This document shows positions 47,497-55,396 of a DNA stretch of 64,000 nucleotides, in pieces. Both the position numbers and the translations under genes were made by a program. Origin of the DNA: Nocardioides cremeus (lineage in GTDB: Bacteria; Actinomycetota; Actinomycetes; Propionibacteriales; Nocardioidaceae); NCBI RefSeq assembly GCF_030518195.1, contig NZ_JAULSC010000010.1, positions 62,001 to 126,000 on the forward strand, given 5' to 3'. The notes beneath the pieces were generated by a model. It saw only the letters and a list, made by a program, of their open reading frames with translations, searched no databases and was not told the DNA's origin. Position 1 is the first letter of the stretch. Every line of letters begins with the position of its first letter.

Positions 47497-48170
47497 TGAG
47501 CAGCCCACCCCTCGACGTCGACCGCCGCGACCACCGCGCCTGGCGCGAGGTCGCCGACATCGATGAGCTCGTCGAGCTGCTCGGCGAGCCGACCGCGGTG
47601 GTGCGCGCCAAGGTGCACCACGCCCTGCTCGAGGTCGACCGGGCGTGGCTGGCCGCCTCGCCGTTCTGCATGCTGGCCACCGCCGACGCCGAGGGGCGCT
47701 GCGACGTCTCGCCGAAGGGCGACCCGGCCGGCAGCCTCGTGCACGTCGTCGACGACCGGACCATCGCGATCGCCGAGCGGCCGGGCAACCGGCTCGCCGA
47801 CGGCTACCGCAACATCCTGGTCAACCCGCACGTCGGCCTCGACTTCGTGATCCCCGGTCGCGGCGACACGCTGCGGGTCAACGGGCGGGCGCGGCTGGTG
47901 CGCGACGCGCCGTTCCTCGACGCGCTGGTGGTGCGCGGGCAGCGGCCGGTGCTGGCCGTGGTCGTCGACGTCGAGGAGGTCTTCTTCCACTGCTCCAAGG
48001 CGTTCCTGCGCTCGCGGCTGTGGGAGCCGGCCACCTGGGAGCCGGAGGCGCACGTGCCCCGGCGCGCGGTGCTGGCGACTGCTGCCGAACCGCCCGTCGA
48101 GGCCGGCGGGCGCACGCCCGCCGAGCTCGAGGACTACTACGGCCCCTCCTACGCCACGAGGCTCTACTGA
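47496..48170 (+). CDS. Pyridoxamine-5'-phosphate-oxidase-fold protein (MSMEG_1061-like)
   Basis: 224 aa from GTG 47496 (GTG 47469 is the longer option). Split beta-barrel core: FCMLATADAEGRCDVSPKGDPAG, DRTIAIAERPGNRLADGYRNILVNPHVGLDFVIPG and LRVNGRARLV, as in F420- or FMN-dependent reductases of this superfamily. C-terminal HCSKAFLRSRLWEP. The cofactor is not certain. Its stop overlaps the dapF start (TGATG). Confidence 0.85.
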   Translation: MSSPPLDVDRRDHRAWREVADIDELVELLGEPTAVVRAKVHHALLEVDRAWLAASPFCMLATADAEGRCDVSPKGDPAGSLVHVVDDRTIAIAERPGNRLADGYRNILVNPHVGLDFVIPGRGDTLRVNGRARLVRDAPFLDALVVRGQRPVLAVVVDVEEVFFHCSKAFLRSRLWEPATWEPEAHVPRRAVLATAAEPPVEAGGRTPAELEDYYGPSYATRLY

Positions 48171-49024
48171 TGACCTACCCCTTCCTCAAGGGCCACGGCA
48201 CCCGCAACGACTTCGTGCTGCTGCCCGACCACGACGGCTCCGTGCACGGCGCCCTCGACGTCGAGCGGGTGCGCGCCCTGTGCGACCGGCGCGCCGGCAT
48301 CGGCGGCGACGGCGTGCTGCGCGTGGTGCGCACCGCCGCGCTGGCCGCCACCGACCCCGACGCCGCCGCGCTCGCCGAGGGCGCCGAGTGGTTCATGGAC
48401 TACCGCAACGCCGACGGCTCGGTCTCGGAGATGTGCGGCAACGGGGTGCGCGTCTTCGCCCTGCACCTGCTGCAGGAGGGCCTGGTCGAGGCCGGTACGC
48501 CGATCCCGGTCGGCAGCCGCGACGGCATCAAGGTCGTCACCCAGGCCGGCGGCGCCCCGGAGGACGGCCTCACCGTCGACATGGGCGCACCCCGGCTGGT
48601 CGGGCGCACCGAGGTCAGCGTCGACGGCCGCAGCTGGTCGGCGCGCCACGTCGACATGGGCAACCCGCACGCGGTCGCCTTCGTCGACTCCCTCGACGAT
48701 GCCGGGTCGCTGCTGGAGGCGCCGGGCCACGACGCCGGGACCTACCCCGACGGGGTCAACGTCGAGTTCGTGGTGCGCCGCGGCCCGCGGCACGTCGCGA
48801 TGCGGGTGCACGAGCGCGGCTCGGGCGAGACGTCCTCCTGCGGCACCGGCGCCTGCGCGGTGATGGTGGCCGCGGCCGAGGCCGACGGCGCGCTGGACGC
48901 CGCAGCGGGCGCGTACCGGGTGGACCTGCCGGGCGGCACCCTCACCATCGCCCTCGACGAGCAGGGCCACGTGCTGATGACCGGCCCCGCGGTCGTCGTC
49001 GCCCGCGGCACCACCGACCTCTAG
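48170..49024 (+). CDS. dapF: Diaminopimelate epimerase
   Basis: 284 aa. Converts LL- to meso-diaminopimelate for lysine and peptidoglycan. FLKGHGTRNDFVLLPD start, first active-site Cys in VSEMCGNGVRVFA near residue 87, second in SSCGTGACAVMVAA near 224, and MGNPHAVAFVD between. TGATG coupling with the PPOX gene. Linked to miaA and hflX as in other actinobacteria, here with several extra genes in between. Confidence 0.96.
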   Translation: MTYPFLKGHGTRNDFVLLPDHDGSVHGALDVERVRALCDRRAGIGGDGVLRVVRTAALAATDPDAAALAEGAEWFMDYRNADGSVSEMCGNGVRVFALHLLQEGLVEAGTPIPVGSRDGIKVVTQAGGAPEDGLTVDMGAPRLVGRTEVSVDGRSWSARHVDMGNPHAVAFVDSLDDAGSLLEAPGHDAGTYPDGVNVEFVVRRGPRHVAMRVHERGSGETSSCGTGACAVMVAAAEADGALDAAAGAYRVDLPGGTLTIALDEQGHVLMTGPAVVVARGTTDL

Positions 49025-49047
49025 CCCTCCACGGCCGGGCCGGGCGA

Positions 49048-49061
49048 TAGGTTGCGCGCCA
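49048..49061 (+). promoter_or_regulatory. TAGGTT minus-10, leaderless SDR promoter
   Basis: TAGGTT (49048-49053) with seven bases to the ATG at 49061. Confidence 0.45.
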
Positions 49062-49837
49062 TGGACATCTCCGGAGCATCTGCCATCGTCACCGGCGGCG
49101 CGTCGGGCATCGGCGCCGCCGCCGCCCGCCAGCTCGCCGCCAAGGGCGCGACCGTCGTCATCGCCGACCTGCAGGAAGACAAGGGCGAGGCCCTGGCTGC
49201 CGAGATCGGCGGCGTCTTCGCCCAGGTCGACGTGACGAACACCGACCAGATCAAGGCCGCCGTCGAGGCCGCGGCCGAGATCGCCCCGCTGCGCGCGGTC
49301 GTGAACTCGGCCGGCATCGGCTGGGCGCAGCGCACCATCGGGCGCGACGGCGACTTCGACTCGGCGCACGACCTGGCGGCGTACACGAAGGTGATCGCGA
49401 TCAACCTGATCGGCACCTTCGACATGACCCGCCTCGCGGCCACCGCGATGAGCCGCAACGAGCCCGACGCCGACGGCTGCCGCGGCGCGATCGCCAACCT
49501 GACCTCGGTCGCGGCCTTCGACGGCCAGATCGGCCAGGCGGCGTACTCCTCCTCCAAGGGCGGCGTCGTGGGCATGACGCTGCCGGTCGCGCGCGACCTG
49601 TCGGCGGCCGGCATCCGCCTCAACACCATCGCCCCGGGCCTGATCGACACCCCGATCTACGGCGAGGGCGAGCAGGCCGAGGCGTTCAAGGCCAAGCTGG
49701 GCGAGAGCGTGCTGTTCCCCAAGCGGCTCGGCAACCCCGACGAGCTGGCCTCGATGGTGGTCGAGACGATCACCAACTCCTACATGAACGCCGAGGTCAT
49801 CCGCGTCGACGGCGGCATCCGGATGCCCCCCAAGTAG
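49061..49837 (+). CDS. SDR oxidoreductase, 3-hydroxyacyl-CoA dehydrogenase type II-like
   Basis: 258 aa. TGGASGIG cofactor motif, NSAGIGWAQR near residue 84, catalytic Ser in NLTSVAAFDG and Tyr/Lys in YSSSKGGV, APGLIDTPIYGEGEQAEAF. The extended loop after the Asn-Ala-Gly motif and the C-terminal VIRVDGGIRMPPK resemble type II 3-hydroxyacyl-CoA dehydrogenases (HSD10-like), acting in fatty or branched acyl-CoA oxidation. Stands alone between dapF and a hydrolase. A GC-rich hairpin at 49850-49891 may end it. Confidence 0.88.
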   Translation: MDISGASAIVTGGASGIGAAAARQLAAKGATVVIADLQEDKGEALAAEIGGVFAQVDVTNTDQIKAAVEAAAEIAPLRAVVNSAGIGWAQRTIGRDGDFDSAHDLAAYTKVIAINLIGTFDMTRLAATAMSRNEPDADGCRGAIANLTSVAAFDGQIGQAAYSSSKGGVVGMTLPVARDLSAAGIRLNTIAPGLIDTPIYGEGEQAEAFKAKLGESVLFPKRLGNPDELASMVVETITNSYMNAEVIRVDGGIRMPPK

Positions 49838-49849
49838 TCGGCACCACCT

Positions 49850-49891
49850 CGTGCCCCTGGGCGTGGCCTCCGGGTCACCCCCAGGGGCACG
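49850..49891 (+). terminator. Possible terminator hairpin after the SDR gene
   Basis: 12-bp perfect stem CGTGCCCCTGGG/CCCAGGGGCACG with an 18-base loop, 13 bases after the stop. No T-tract follows directly. Confidence 0.5.
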
Positions 49892-49913
49892 ACCCGTTTG
49901 CAACACTCGACGC

Positions 49914-50594
49914 GTGGACCTCGCCCCTCGTCTGATCGACACCGTCACCCCCGCCGACCCGAGCGCGGTCGTGCTCGTGCTGCACGGCGGCGCCGACCGC
50001 CAGGACAGCCCGGGCGTCAGCCCCACCCAGCTCTCGGTGCTGCGGATGATCCCGGTCGCCAAGGCCGTCGCGCGCGCCGGTCGCGGCCGGCTCGCGGTGC
50101 ACCGCCTGCTCAACACCCGGCGCGGCTGGGACACCCACCACACGCCGGTCGACGACGTCGCCTGGGCGCTCGAGCAGGTGCGTGAGCGGTACGGCGACCG
50201 CCCGGTCGGCCTCGTCGGGCACTCGCTCGGCGGGCGCGCCGCCCTGCTGGCCGGCGGGCTCGACTGCGTGCGCTCGGTCGTGGCCCTCAACCCGTGGGTC
50301 TACCCGACCGACGGGGTGCCGATGCCGGGACGCAGCGTGCTGGTCGTGCACGGCATGCGCGACCGCATCGCGCCCGCCGGGCGCGCCGAGACCGTCGCGC
50401 GCCGCATCGCCGCGCACACGCACGTGGGCTTCATCCGCATCCCCGACGGCAAGCACGCGATGCTGCGCCACGGCCGCTCCTTCGACGCGTACGCCGCCCA
50501 GTTCAGCGCCGCCAGCCTGCTCGGCACCGACGGCCTCGAGGTCTCTGGGCCGGTCGGCTCGGTGCTGGCCGGCGAGTCCTGGGTGACCGCCTGA
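49914..50594 (+). CDS. Alpha/beta hydrolase (dienelactone-hydrolase-like), unknown substrate
   Basis: 226 aa from GTG 49914. Oxyanion segment VVLVLHGGADRQDS near residue 20, nucleophile elbow LVGHSLGGRAAL near 100, Asp in VVHGMRDRIAP and His in PDGKHAMLRHG. AACACT six bases upstream is a possible leaderless promoter. Downstream follow two tandem 36-bp palindromes. Confidence 0.85.
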   Translation: MDLAPRLIDTVTPADPSAVVLVLHGGADRQDSPGVSPTQLSVLRMIPVAKAVARAGRGRLAVHRLLNTRRGWDTHHTPVDDVAWALEQVRERYGDRPVGLVGHSLGGRAALLAGGLDCVRSVVALNPWVYPTDGVPMPGRSVLVVHGMRDRIAPAGRAETVARRIAAHTHVGFIRIPDGKHAMLRHGRSFDAYAAQFSAASLLGTDGLEVSGPVGSVLAGESWVTA

Positions 50595-50672
50595 CCGCGA
50601 CCCGGCTGGTTCGAACCGGCCGGCTCGCGGGGTGTGCGCCGACCCGGCTGGTTCAAACCGGCCGGCTCGCGG
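50595..50672. repeat. Tandem pair of 36-bp imperfect palindromes
   Basis: 50595-50630 and 50637-50672 are near-identical copies (core ACCCGGCTGGTTC then AACCGGCCGGCTCGCGG), centres 42 bp apart, about four helical turns. Each pairs at roughly 14-16 of 18 positions. Between the convergent hydrolase and kinase-like genes. Confidence 0.8.
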
Positions 50673-50692
50673 TGAACTGGCGCCGGGTCGGG

Positions 50693-51313
50693 TCAGGGGG
50701 TGAGGTCGACGACGAGGTCGGCCCGCTCGGCGGCGGCCTCGACGAGCGCGGCGTTGGCGTCGTCGACACGCGCGACCCAGGCGCGGGCCTCGTCGGGGGT
50801 CTTGCCGAACTCGACGTGGCGGGCCACGAGCCGCTCGCGGCGCAGGTCGTCGTCGACGTGCAGGTGCCAGACGGTGTCGAGCTGCTCGCGCGCGGCGTGC
50901 CAGCGGGGCTCGTCGAACAGCAGGTAGTTGCCCTCGGTCAGCACCTGGTCGGCCGTGCCGGGCACCGGCACCGCGCCGGCGAGCGGCTGCTCGAGGTCGC
51001 GCTCGAAGGCGGGCGCCATCACCAGCGGCTCGCGGCGGCGCACCCGCGCGAGCAGGGCGGCGTACCCCTCGGCGTCGAAGGTCTCGGGCGCGCCCTTGCG
51101 CTCCAGCAGCCCGCGCCGGCGCAGCTCGACGTCGGCGAGGTGGAAGCCGTCCATCGGCAGCAGCACCGCGCTCGAAGCCCCGCCCCACGACTCGACCAGC
51201 GCGGCGGCCCACGTCGACTTGCCGGCGCCGGGGGAGCCGGTCAGCCCGAGCATCCGCCCGTGCGGCTCTTGCGCCAGGGCGGCGGGGTCGGGGGCGCTGA
51301 GTCGGCGGACCAC
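50693..51313 (-). CDS. Nucleoside/uridine-kinase-like P-loop protein
   Basis: 206 aa from GTG 51313. P-loop LTGSPGAGKSTWAAAL near residue 24, PMDGFHLADVELRRRG near 50, VLTEGNYLLFDEPRWH near 115 and RRERLVARHVEFGKTPDEARAWV near 145. This order matches the fructose/pantothenate/uridine-kinase-like family often annotated as nucleoside kinase. The exact substrate is unknown. Diverges from hflX by 83 bases. Confidence 0.85.
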   Translation of the reverse strand: MVRRLSAPDPAALAQEPHGRMLGLTGSPGAGKSTWAAALVESWGGASSAVLLPMDGFHLADVELRRRGLLERKGAPETFDAEGYAALLARVRRREPLVMAPAFERDLEQPLAGAVPVPGTADQVLTEGNYLLFDEPRWHAAREQLDTVWHLHVDDDLRRERLVARHVEFGKTPDEARAWVARVDDANAALVEAAAERADLVVDLTP

Positions 51314-51382
51314 CCCGCCATGCTGCCACCCCGGCGCCACCCGACGGGATGAAAGTCGTTCGTGCCGGCGTTGAACCCGGCA

Positions 51383-51397
51383 TACCCTGGAGGCATA
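51383..51397 (+). promoter_or_regulatory. TACCCTGGAGGC motif before hflX
   Basis: Same 12-mer as before miaB, eight bases from TACCCT to the ATG. Minus-10 and Shine-Dalgarno functions would be mutually exclusive for one transcript start. Confidence 0.35.
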
Positions 51398-52956
51398 TGA
51401 CGAACGCACCTGACTTCTCCCTCGACGACGAGCTCGAGGCCACCGACGCGTGGGACGACGACGACTTCGAGTCCGGCTACGCCGACGCTGCCGACAGTGC
51501 TGACAGTGCTGACGCGGCCGACCGGGCCGACAGCCCCGACCTCGACCTCGACGCGCCCGACCCCGAGGACGACCCGACGGTCGGCGCCATGGAGCTCGCC
51601 GAGCGCCACCAGCTGCGCCGCGTCGCGAGCCTGCGCACCGAGCTCGAGGACATCACCGAGGTCGAGTACCGCCAGCTGCGCCTCGAGCGCGTGGTGCTCG
51701 TCGGGGTGTGGACCGAGGGCAGCGTGCAGGACGCCGAGAACTCGATGGCCGAGCTCGCGCTGCTCGCCGAGACCGCCGGCTCCGAGGTGCTCGAGGCGCT
51801 CTTCCAGCGCCGCCAGAAGCCCGACCCCGCGACCTACATCGGCCGCGGCAAGGTCGAGGGCCTCGCCGAGATCGTCGCCGCCACCGGCGCCGACACCGTG
51901 ATCTGCGACGGCGAGCTCGCGCCCAGCCAGCTGCGCAACCTCGAGGACAAGATCAAGGTCAAGGTCGTCGACCGGACCGCGCTGATCCTCGACATCTTCG
52001 CCCAGCACGCCAAGTCGCGCGAGGGCCAGGCCCAGGTCGAGCTGGCCCAGCTGAGCTACATGAAGCAGCGCCTGCGCGGCTGGGGCGGCAACCTGTCGCG
52101 CCAGGCCGGTGGCCGGGTCGCCGGCGGCGCCGGCATCGGTGGCCGCGGCCCCGGTGAGACCAAGATCGAGACCGACCGCCGCCGGATCAACACCAAGATC
52201 GCCAAGCTGCGCGCCGACCTGAAGCAGATGAAGGTCACCCGCGAGGCCAAGCGCTCGGGCCGGGCCCGCAACGAGGTGCCCTCGGTGGCGATCGCCGGCT
52301 ACACCAACGCCGGCAAGTCCAGCCTGCTCAACCGGCTCACCAGCGCCGGGGTGCTGGTCGAGGACTCCCTGTTCGCGACCCTCGACCCGACCACGCGTCG
52401 TACGACGACCGCCGACGGGCGGGTCTACACGATGAGCGACACCGTCGGCTTCGTGCGCCACCTGCCCCACCAGCTCGTCGAGGCGTTCCGCTCGACGCTG
52501 GAGGAGGTGGCCGCGGCCGACCTGATCCTGCACGTCGTCGACGGCTCGCACCCCGACCCCGAGGGCCAGCTCAGCGCGGTGCGCGAGGTGCTCGCCGAGG
52601 TCGACGCGGCCAAGATCCCCGAGCTCGTGGTGATCAACAAGGCCGACGCCGCCGACCCGCTGGTGCTGGCGCGCCTGCAGGCCCGCGAGCCGCACTCGGT
52701 CGTGGTCTCGGCCAAGACCGGCGAGGGCATCGCCGACGCGCTCGCGGTGATCGAGTCCGAGCTGCCGCGCCCCGCGGTCGAGATCGAGGTGCTGCTGCCC
52801 TACAGCCGCGGCGACCTGGTCAACCGGCTGCACCAGGAGGGCGAGATCGACAGCATCGAGCACACCGCCGACGGCTCGCTGGTGCGCGGTCGCGCCAACG
52901 AGTCGCTGGCCGGCGAGCTCGCGTCGTACGCCGTCGAGGGCAGCGCCCGGGGGTAG
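51397..52956 (+). CDS. hflX: Ribosome-associated GTPase HflX
   Basis: 519 aa from ATG 51397. Acidic N-terminal extension with Asp-Ser-Ala repeats encoded by a GCTGACAGT microrepeat (about residues 30-45). HflX N-domain VVLVGVWTEG ... DPATYIGRGKVEGLAEI, the glycine-rich linker RVAGGAGIGGRGPGETKIE, then the G domain: G1 GYTNAGKSSLLNRL, G3 DTVGFVRHLP, G4 NKADA. Splits or rescues stalled ribosomes in relatives. Confidence 0.96.
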   Translation: MTNAPDFSLDDELEATDAWDDDDFESGYADAADSADSADAADRADSPDLDLDAPDPEDDPTVGAMELAERHQLRRVASLRTELEDITEVEYRQLRLERVVLVGVWTEGSVQDAENSMAELALLAETAGSEVLEALFQRRQKPDPATYIGRGKVEGLAEIVAATGADTVICDGELAPSQLRNLEDKIKVKVVDRTALILDIFAQHAKSREGQAQVELAQLSYMKQRLRGWGGNLSRQAGGRVAGGAGIGGRGPGETKIETDRRRINTKIAKLRADLKQMKVTREAKRSGRARNEVPSVAIAGYTNAGKSSLLNRLTSAGVLVEDSLFATLDPTTRRTTTADGRVYTMSDTVGFVRHLPHQLVEAFRSTLEEVAAADLILHVVDGSHPDPEGQLSAVREVLAEVDAAKIPELVVINKADAADPLVLARLQAREPHSVVVSAKTGEGIADALAVIESELPRPAVEIEVLLPYSRGDLVNRLHQEGEIDSIEHTADGSLVRGRANESLAGELASYAVEGSARG

Positions 52957-52980
52957 CCCCCGGGCGCGCCCCGCGCGGGC

Positions 52981-54441
52981 TCAGACGCCGATCCGGCCCC
53001 ACGGCCCCCAGATCGCGAACGTCATCCCCTTGCTCGACTGGATGTTGACGAAGAGCGTGCGCCCGTCGTGGCTGAACGTGGAGCCGGCGAACTCGTCACC
53101 GAACCGCTCGGCGCCGCTGCTGCTGCGCAGCCGGTTGAGGGCGATGTCCCAGATCTTGCCGCGCCGGGTCAGGCCACGCAGGTAGTTGTCGCCGCTGGAG
53201 TCCTCGCAGACCACCAGGGTGCCGCGCTTCGACGTGGTGACGTTGTCGGGCAGGTCGAGCACCATCGGCCCGGGCGACTGGAAGACGCAGCGCAGCTGCT
53301 TGCGCTTGGTGTCGTAGGCCCACACCTGGCCCGAGCCGTTGCCGTAGCCCGAGGGGCCCTCGGTGCCGGGCATCGCCGCGCCGCCGCCCTGGGTGGAGGT
53401 GAAGTAGACGACGCCGCGGTCGTAGACCTGGCCCTCGAGCCGCGAGAAGTACGCCGCCCCCTGGGCCCAGCCCTGGCTGGCCACGTGGGTCAGCGCCTTG
53501 CTCTGCTTCGTCGGCGCCGGGTCACCGGGGGTGTACTCGTACTCGACGTCGGGCTCGGCGATGTCGACCCACTCCACGTCGTAGGTCGCACCCTGCTCCT
53601 GGTCCGCCTCGAGGTGGGCGTTGTCGACGCCCTTGACCTTGAGCATCTGCAGGCGCCCGCCGTCGCGCAGCTCGCCGACCTTCATCGGGTGGGCGGGCGG
53701 CTTGTAGCGGTAGAACCCGGAGGCGAAGCCGAAGTCGTCCTCGGTGAGGTAGAGGTGGCCGCGGTCGGGGTCGAAGGAGACCGCCTCGTGGGCGAAGCGG
53801 CCGGCCGAGCGGATCGGCTCGCGGTTCGACTGCCCGGAGCCGGGCTGGTGGCTGACCGGCACCTCGAAGACGTAGCCGTGCGGCTTGGTCAGCGGCACGT
53901 TGGAGGTGCCGGTGAAGTCGGCCTCGACGTCGGGGCCGTTGATGGTCTCCTCGCAGGTGATCCACGAGCCCCACGGCATCTGCCCGCCCGAGCAGTTCAT
54001 CATCGTGCCGTTGAGGCTGGTGAACGAGCCGAGCACCCCGCCGCGGCGGTTGACCTGGATCGTGGTGGTGCCGCCGCCGGCCATCTCGTCGTACGGGTCG
54101 CCGGGCCCGAAGGCCGGCTGCGGGTTGTTGACCTCGTGGTTGCGCACCAGGATCGAGGTGCCGCGCGGACCGCGGAAGGCGCCCATGCCGTCGTGGCGAC
54201 CCGGCAGCGCGGTGCCGTCGGTGAGCACGACCGGGCCCTCGGTGTCGTGGAACGAGCGGTACTTGAACCCCTGGGGCAGGTGCAGGCGCACGTTGCCGTC
54301 GCGCAGGTCGCGCACCGGCACGAGCTCCTGCTGTCGGGGCGGCGCGGCGCCGGCGGGCATCGTGACCAGGCCGGCGAAGGGGCCGACGGCGGCGGCCCCG
54401 GCGGCGCTGGTGCGGAGCAGGGTGCGACGGTCGAGGGACAT
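52981..54441 (-). CDS. PhoX-family (DUF839) alkaline phosphatase-like protein, Tat-exported
   Basis: 486 aa. Tat signal DRRTLLRTSAAGAAAVGPFA. Beta-propeller-like DUF839 domain with HDGMGAFRGPRGTSILVRNHEVN, GSFTSLNGTMMNCSGGQMPWGSWITCEE, RFAHEAVSFDPDRGHLYLTEDD and GTLVVCEDSSGDN, corresponding to the Ca/Fe-ligating segments of PhoX. Releases phosphate from organic phosphoesters outside the membrane. Third phosphatase-type Tat protein of this 9-kb stretch together with those at 58.4 and 59.7 kb. Confidence 0.88.
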   Translation of the reverse strand: MSLDRRTLLRTSAAGAAAVGPFAGLVTMPAGAAPPRQQELVPVRDLRDGNVRLHLPQGFKYRSFHDTEGPVVLTDGTALPGRHDGMGAFRGPRGTSILVRNHEVNNPQPAFGPGDPYDEMAGGGTTTIQVNRRGGVLGSFTSLNGTMMNCSGGQMPWGSWITCEETINGPDVEADFTGTSNVPLTKPHGYVFEVPVSHQPGSGQSNREPIRSAGRFAHEAVSFDPDRGHLYLTEDDFGFASGFYRYKPPAHPMKVGELRDGGRLQMLKVKGVDNAHLEADQEQGATYDVEWVDIAEPDVEYEYTPGDPAPTKQSKALTHVASQGWAQGAAYFSRLEGQVYDRGVVYFTSTQGGGAAMPGTEGPSGYGNGSGQVWAYDTKRKQLRCVFQSPGPMVLDLPDNVTTSKRGTLVVCEDSSGDNYLRGLTRRGKIWDIALNRLRSSSGAERFGDEFAGSTFSHDGRTLFVNIQSSKGMTFAIWGPWGRIGV

Positions 54442-54601
54442 CAAGACTCCAGTTCGTGGGAAACGGGCGACCAACGTAAGCCAGGTCACACTCCACGTCA
54501 CCCCCGTCCAGACGGGCGGCGCGTCACGATCTCCGCACGGGCCGGTCACGACCTGTCCCGACCGGCTGCGCGAGGCCGGCCCCCGGGCGCACCATGGACG
54601 G

Positions 54602-55321
54602 GTGCTCGGGACCCTGGCGGTGCCGCGACGGCGCCTGCTCCTGCTCGCGCCCGTCGCGCTGCTCGTCGCGCTCGCGGTGGTGCTCGTGGTCCTGGTGGTG
54701 CTGCCCCCCGAGCGGGCCACCGGCTCGTACGCCGAGCGCTGCGAGCGGTTCGCCGCCGACGCCGCGGCCCGCGCCGCGGTCGTGACCGGCAGCGGCACGC
54801 CGGTGCTGGTCGTCGGCGACTCCTGGAGCGCCGGCCTCGGCCTGGCCGACCCGAGCGCCTCGTGGCCGGCGCGCCTCGACGGACGGGTGCACGTCGCGGG
54901 CTTCTCCGGCTCGGGCTTCTCCGCGCGCGCCTCGGGCTGCGGCGACGTCTCCTTCGCGGCCCGGGCCCCGCAGGCGCTGGCCGGGCTGCCGGCCGGGACG
55001 CTGGTGGTGGTCGAGGGCGGGCTCAACGACTGGGACCGTTCCGATGTCGAGATCAGCACCGGGTTCGAGGACCTGCTCGCTGCCGTGGCGGGCCACCGGC
55101 TGGTCGTGGTCGGGCCGGCCAACGCACCGTCGCGGGCGGCGTACGTCGACCGGGTCGACGCGTTGCTCGCCGAGCTGTCCGCGCGCCACGACGTCGGCTA
55201 CCTCTCGGCGCTCGACGTCGACCTCGACTACCTCGACGACCGGCTGCACCTGACGCCCGCGGGGCACGCCGCCTTCGGTGACTGGGTGGCGGCCCGGCTG
55301 CGTGGCGCGACGCGTCCGTGA
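54602..55321 (+). CDS. Membrane-anchored SGNH/GDSL hydrolase
   Basis: 239 aa from GTG 54602. N-terminal membrane helix (LLLLAPVALLVALAVVLVVLVVL). SGNH blocks: VLVVGDSWSAG (Ser), Gly in FSGSGFSARASGCG, Asn in VVEGGLNDWD and Asp/His in DRLHLTPAGHAAF. Likely an extracytoplasmic esterase or deacetylase acting on the envelope. The substrate is unknown. Confidence 0.85.
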   Translation: MLGTLAVPRRRLLLLAPVALLVALAVVLVVLVVLPPERATGSYAERCERFAADAAARAAVVTGSGTPVLVVGDSWSAGLGLADPSASWPARLDGRVHVAGFSGSGFSARASGCGDVSFAARAPQALAGLPAGTLVVVEGGLNDWDRSDVEISTGFEDLLAAVAGHRLVVVGPANAPSRAAYVDRVDALLAELSARHDVGYLSALDVDLDYLDDRLHLTPAGHAAFGDWVAARLRGATRP

Positions 55322-55383
55322 CCCGCGGCACCCGCCCTCCACAGCCCCCGGCCCGGGCCCGGGGGAGTGTCGGCGGGCGCGGC

Positions 55384-55396
55384 TAGGGTGCTCGGG
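55384..55396 (+). promoter_or_regulatory. TAGGGT minus-10, leaderless dinG promoter
   Basis: TAGGGT (55384-55389) with six bases to the GTG at 55396. No SOS box is visible upstream. Confidence 0.45.

Noticed and set aside
50595-50672. tRNA fragments, because GGTTCGAACC resembles a T arm
   Set aside because: No acceptor, D or anticodon arm can be paired; the two copies are simple palindromes.
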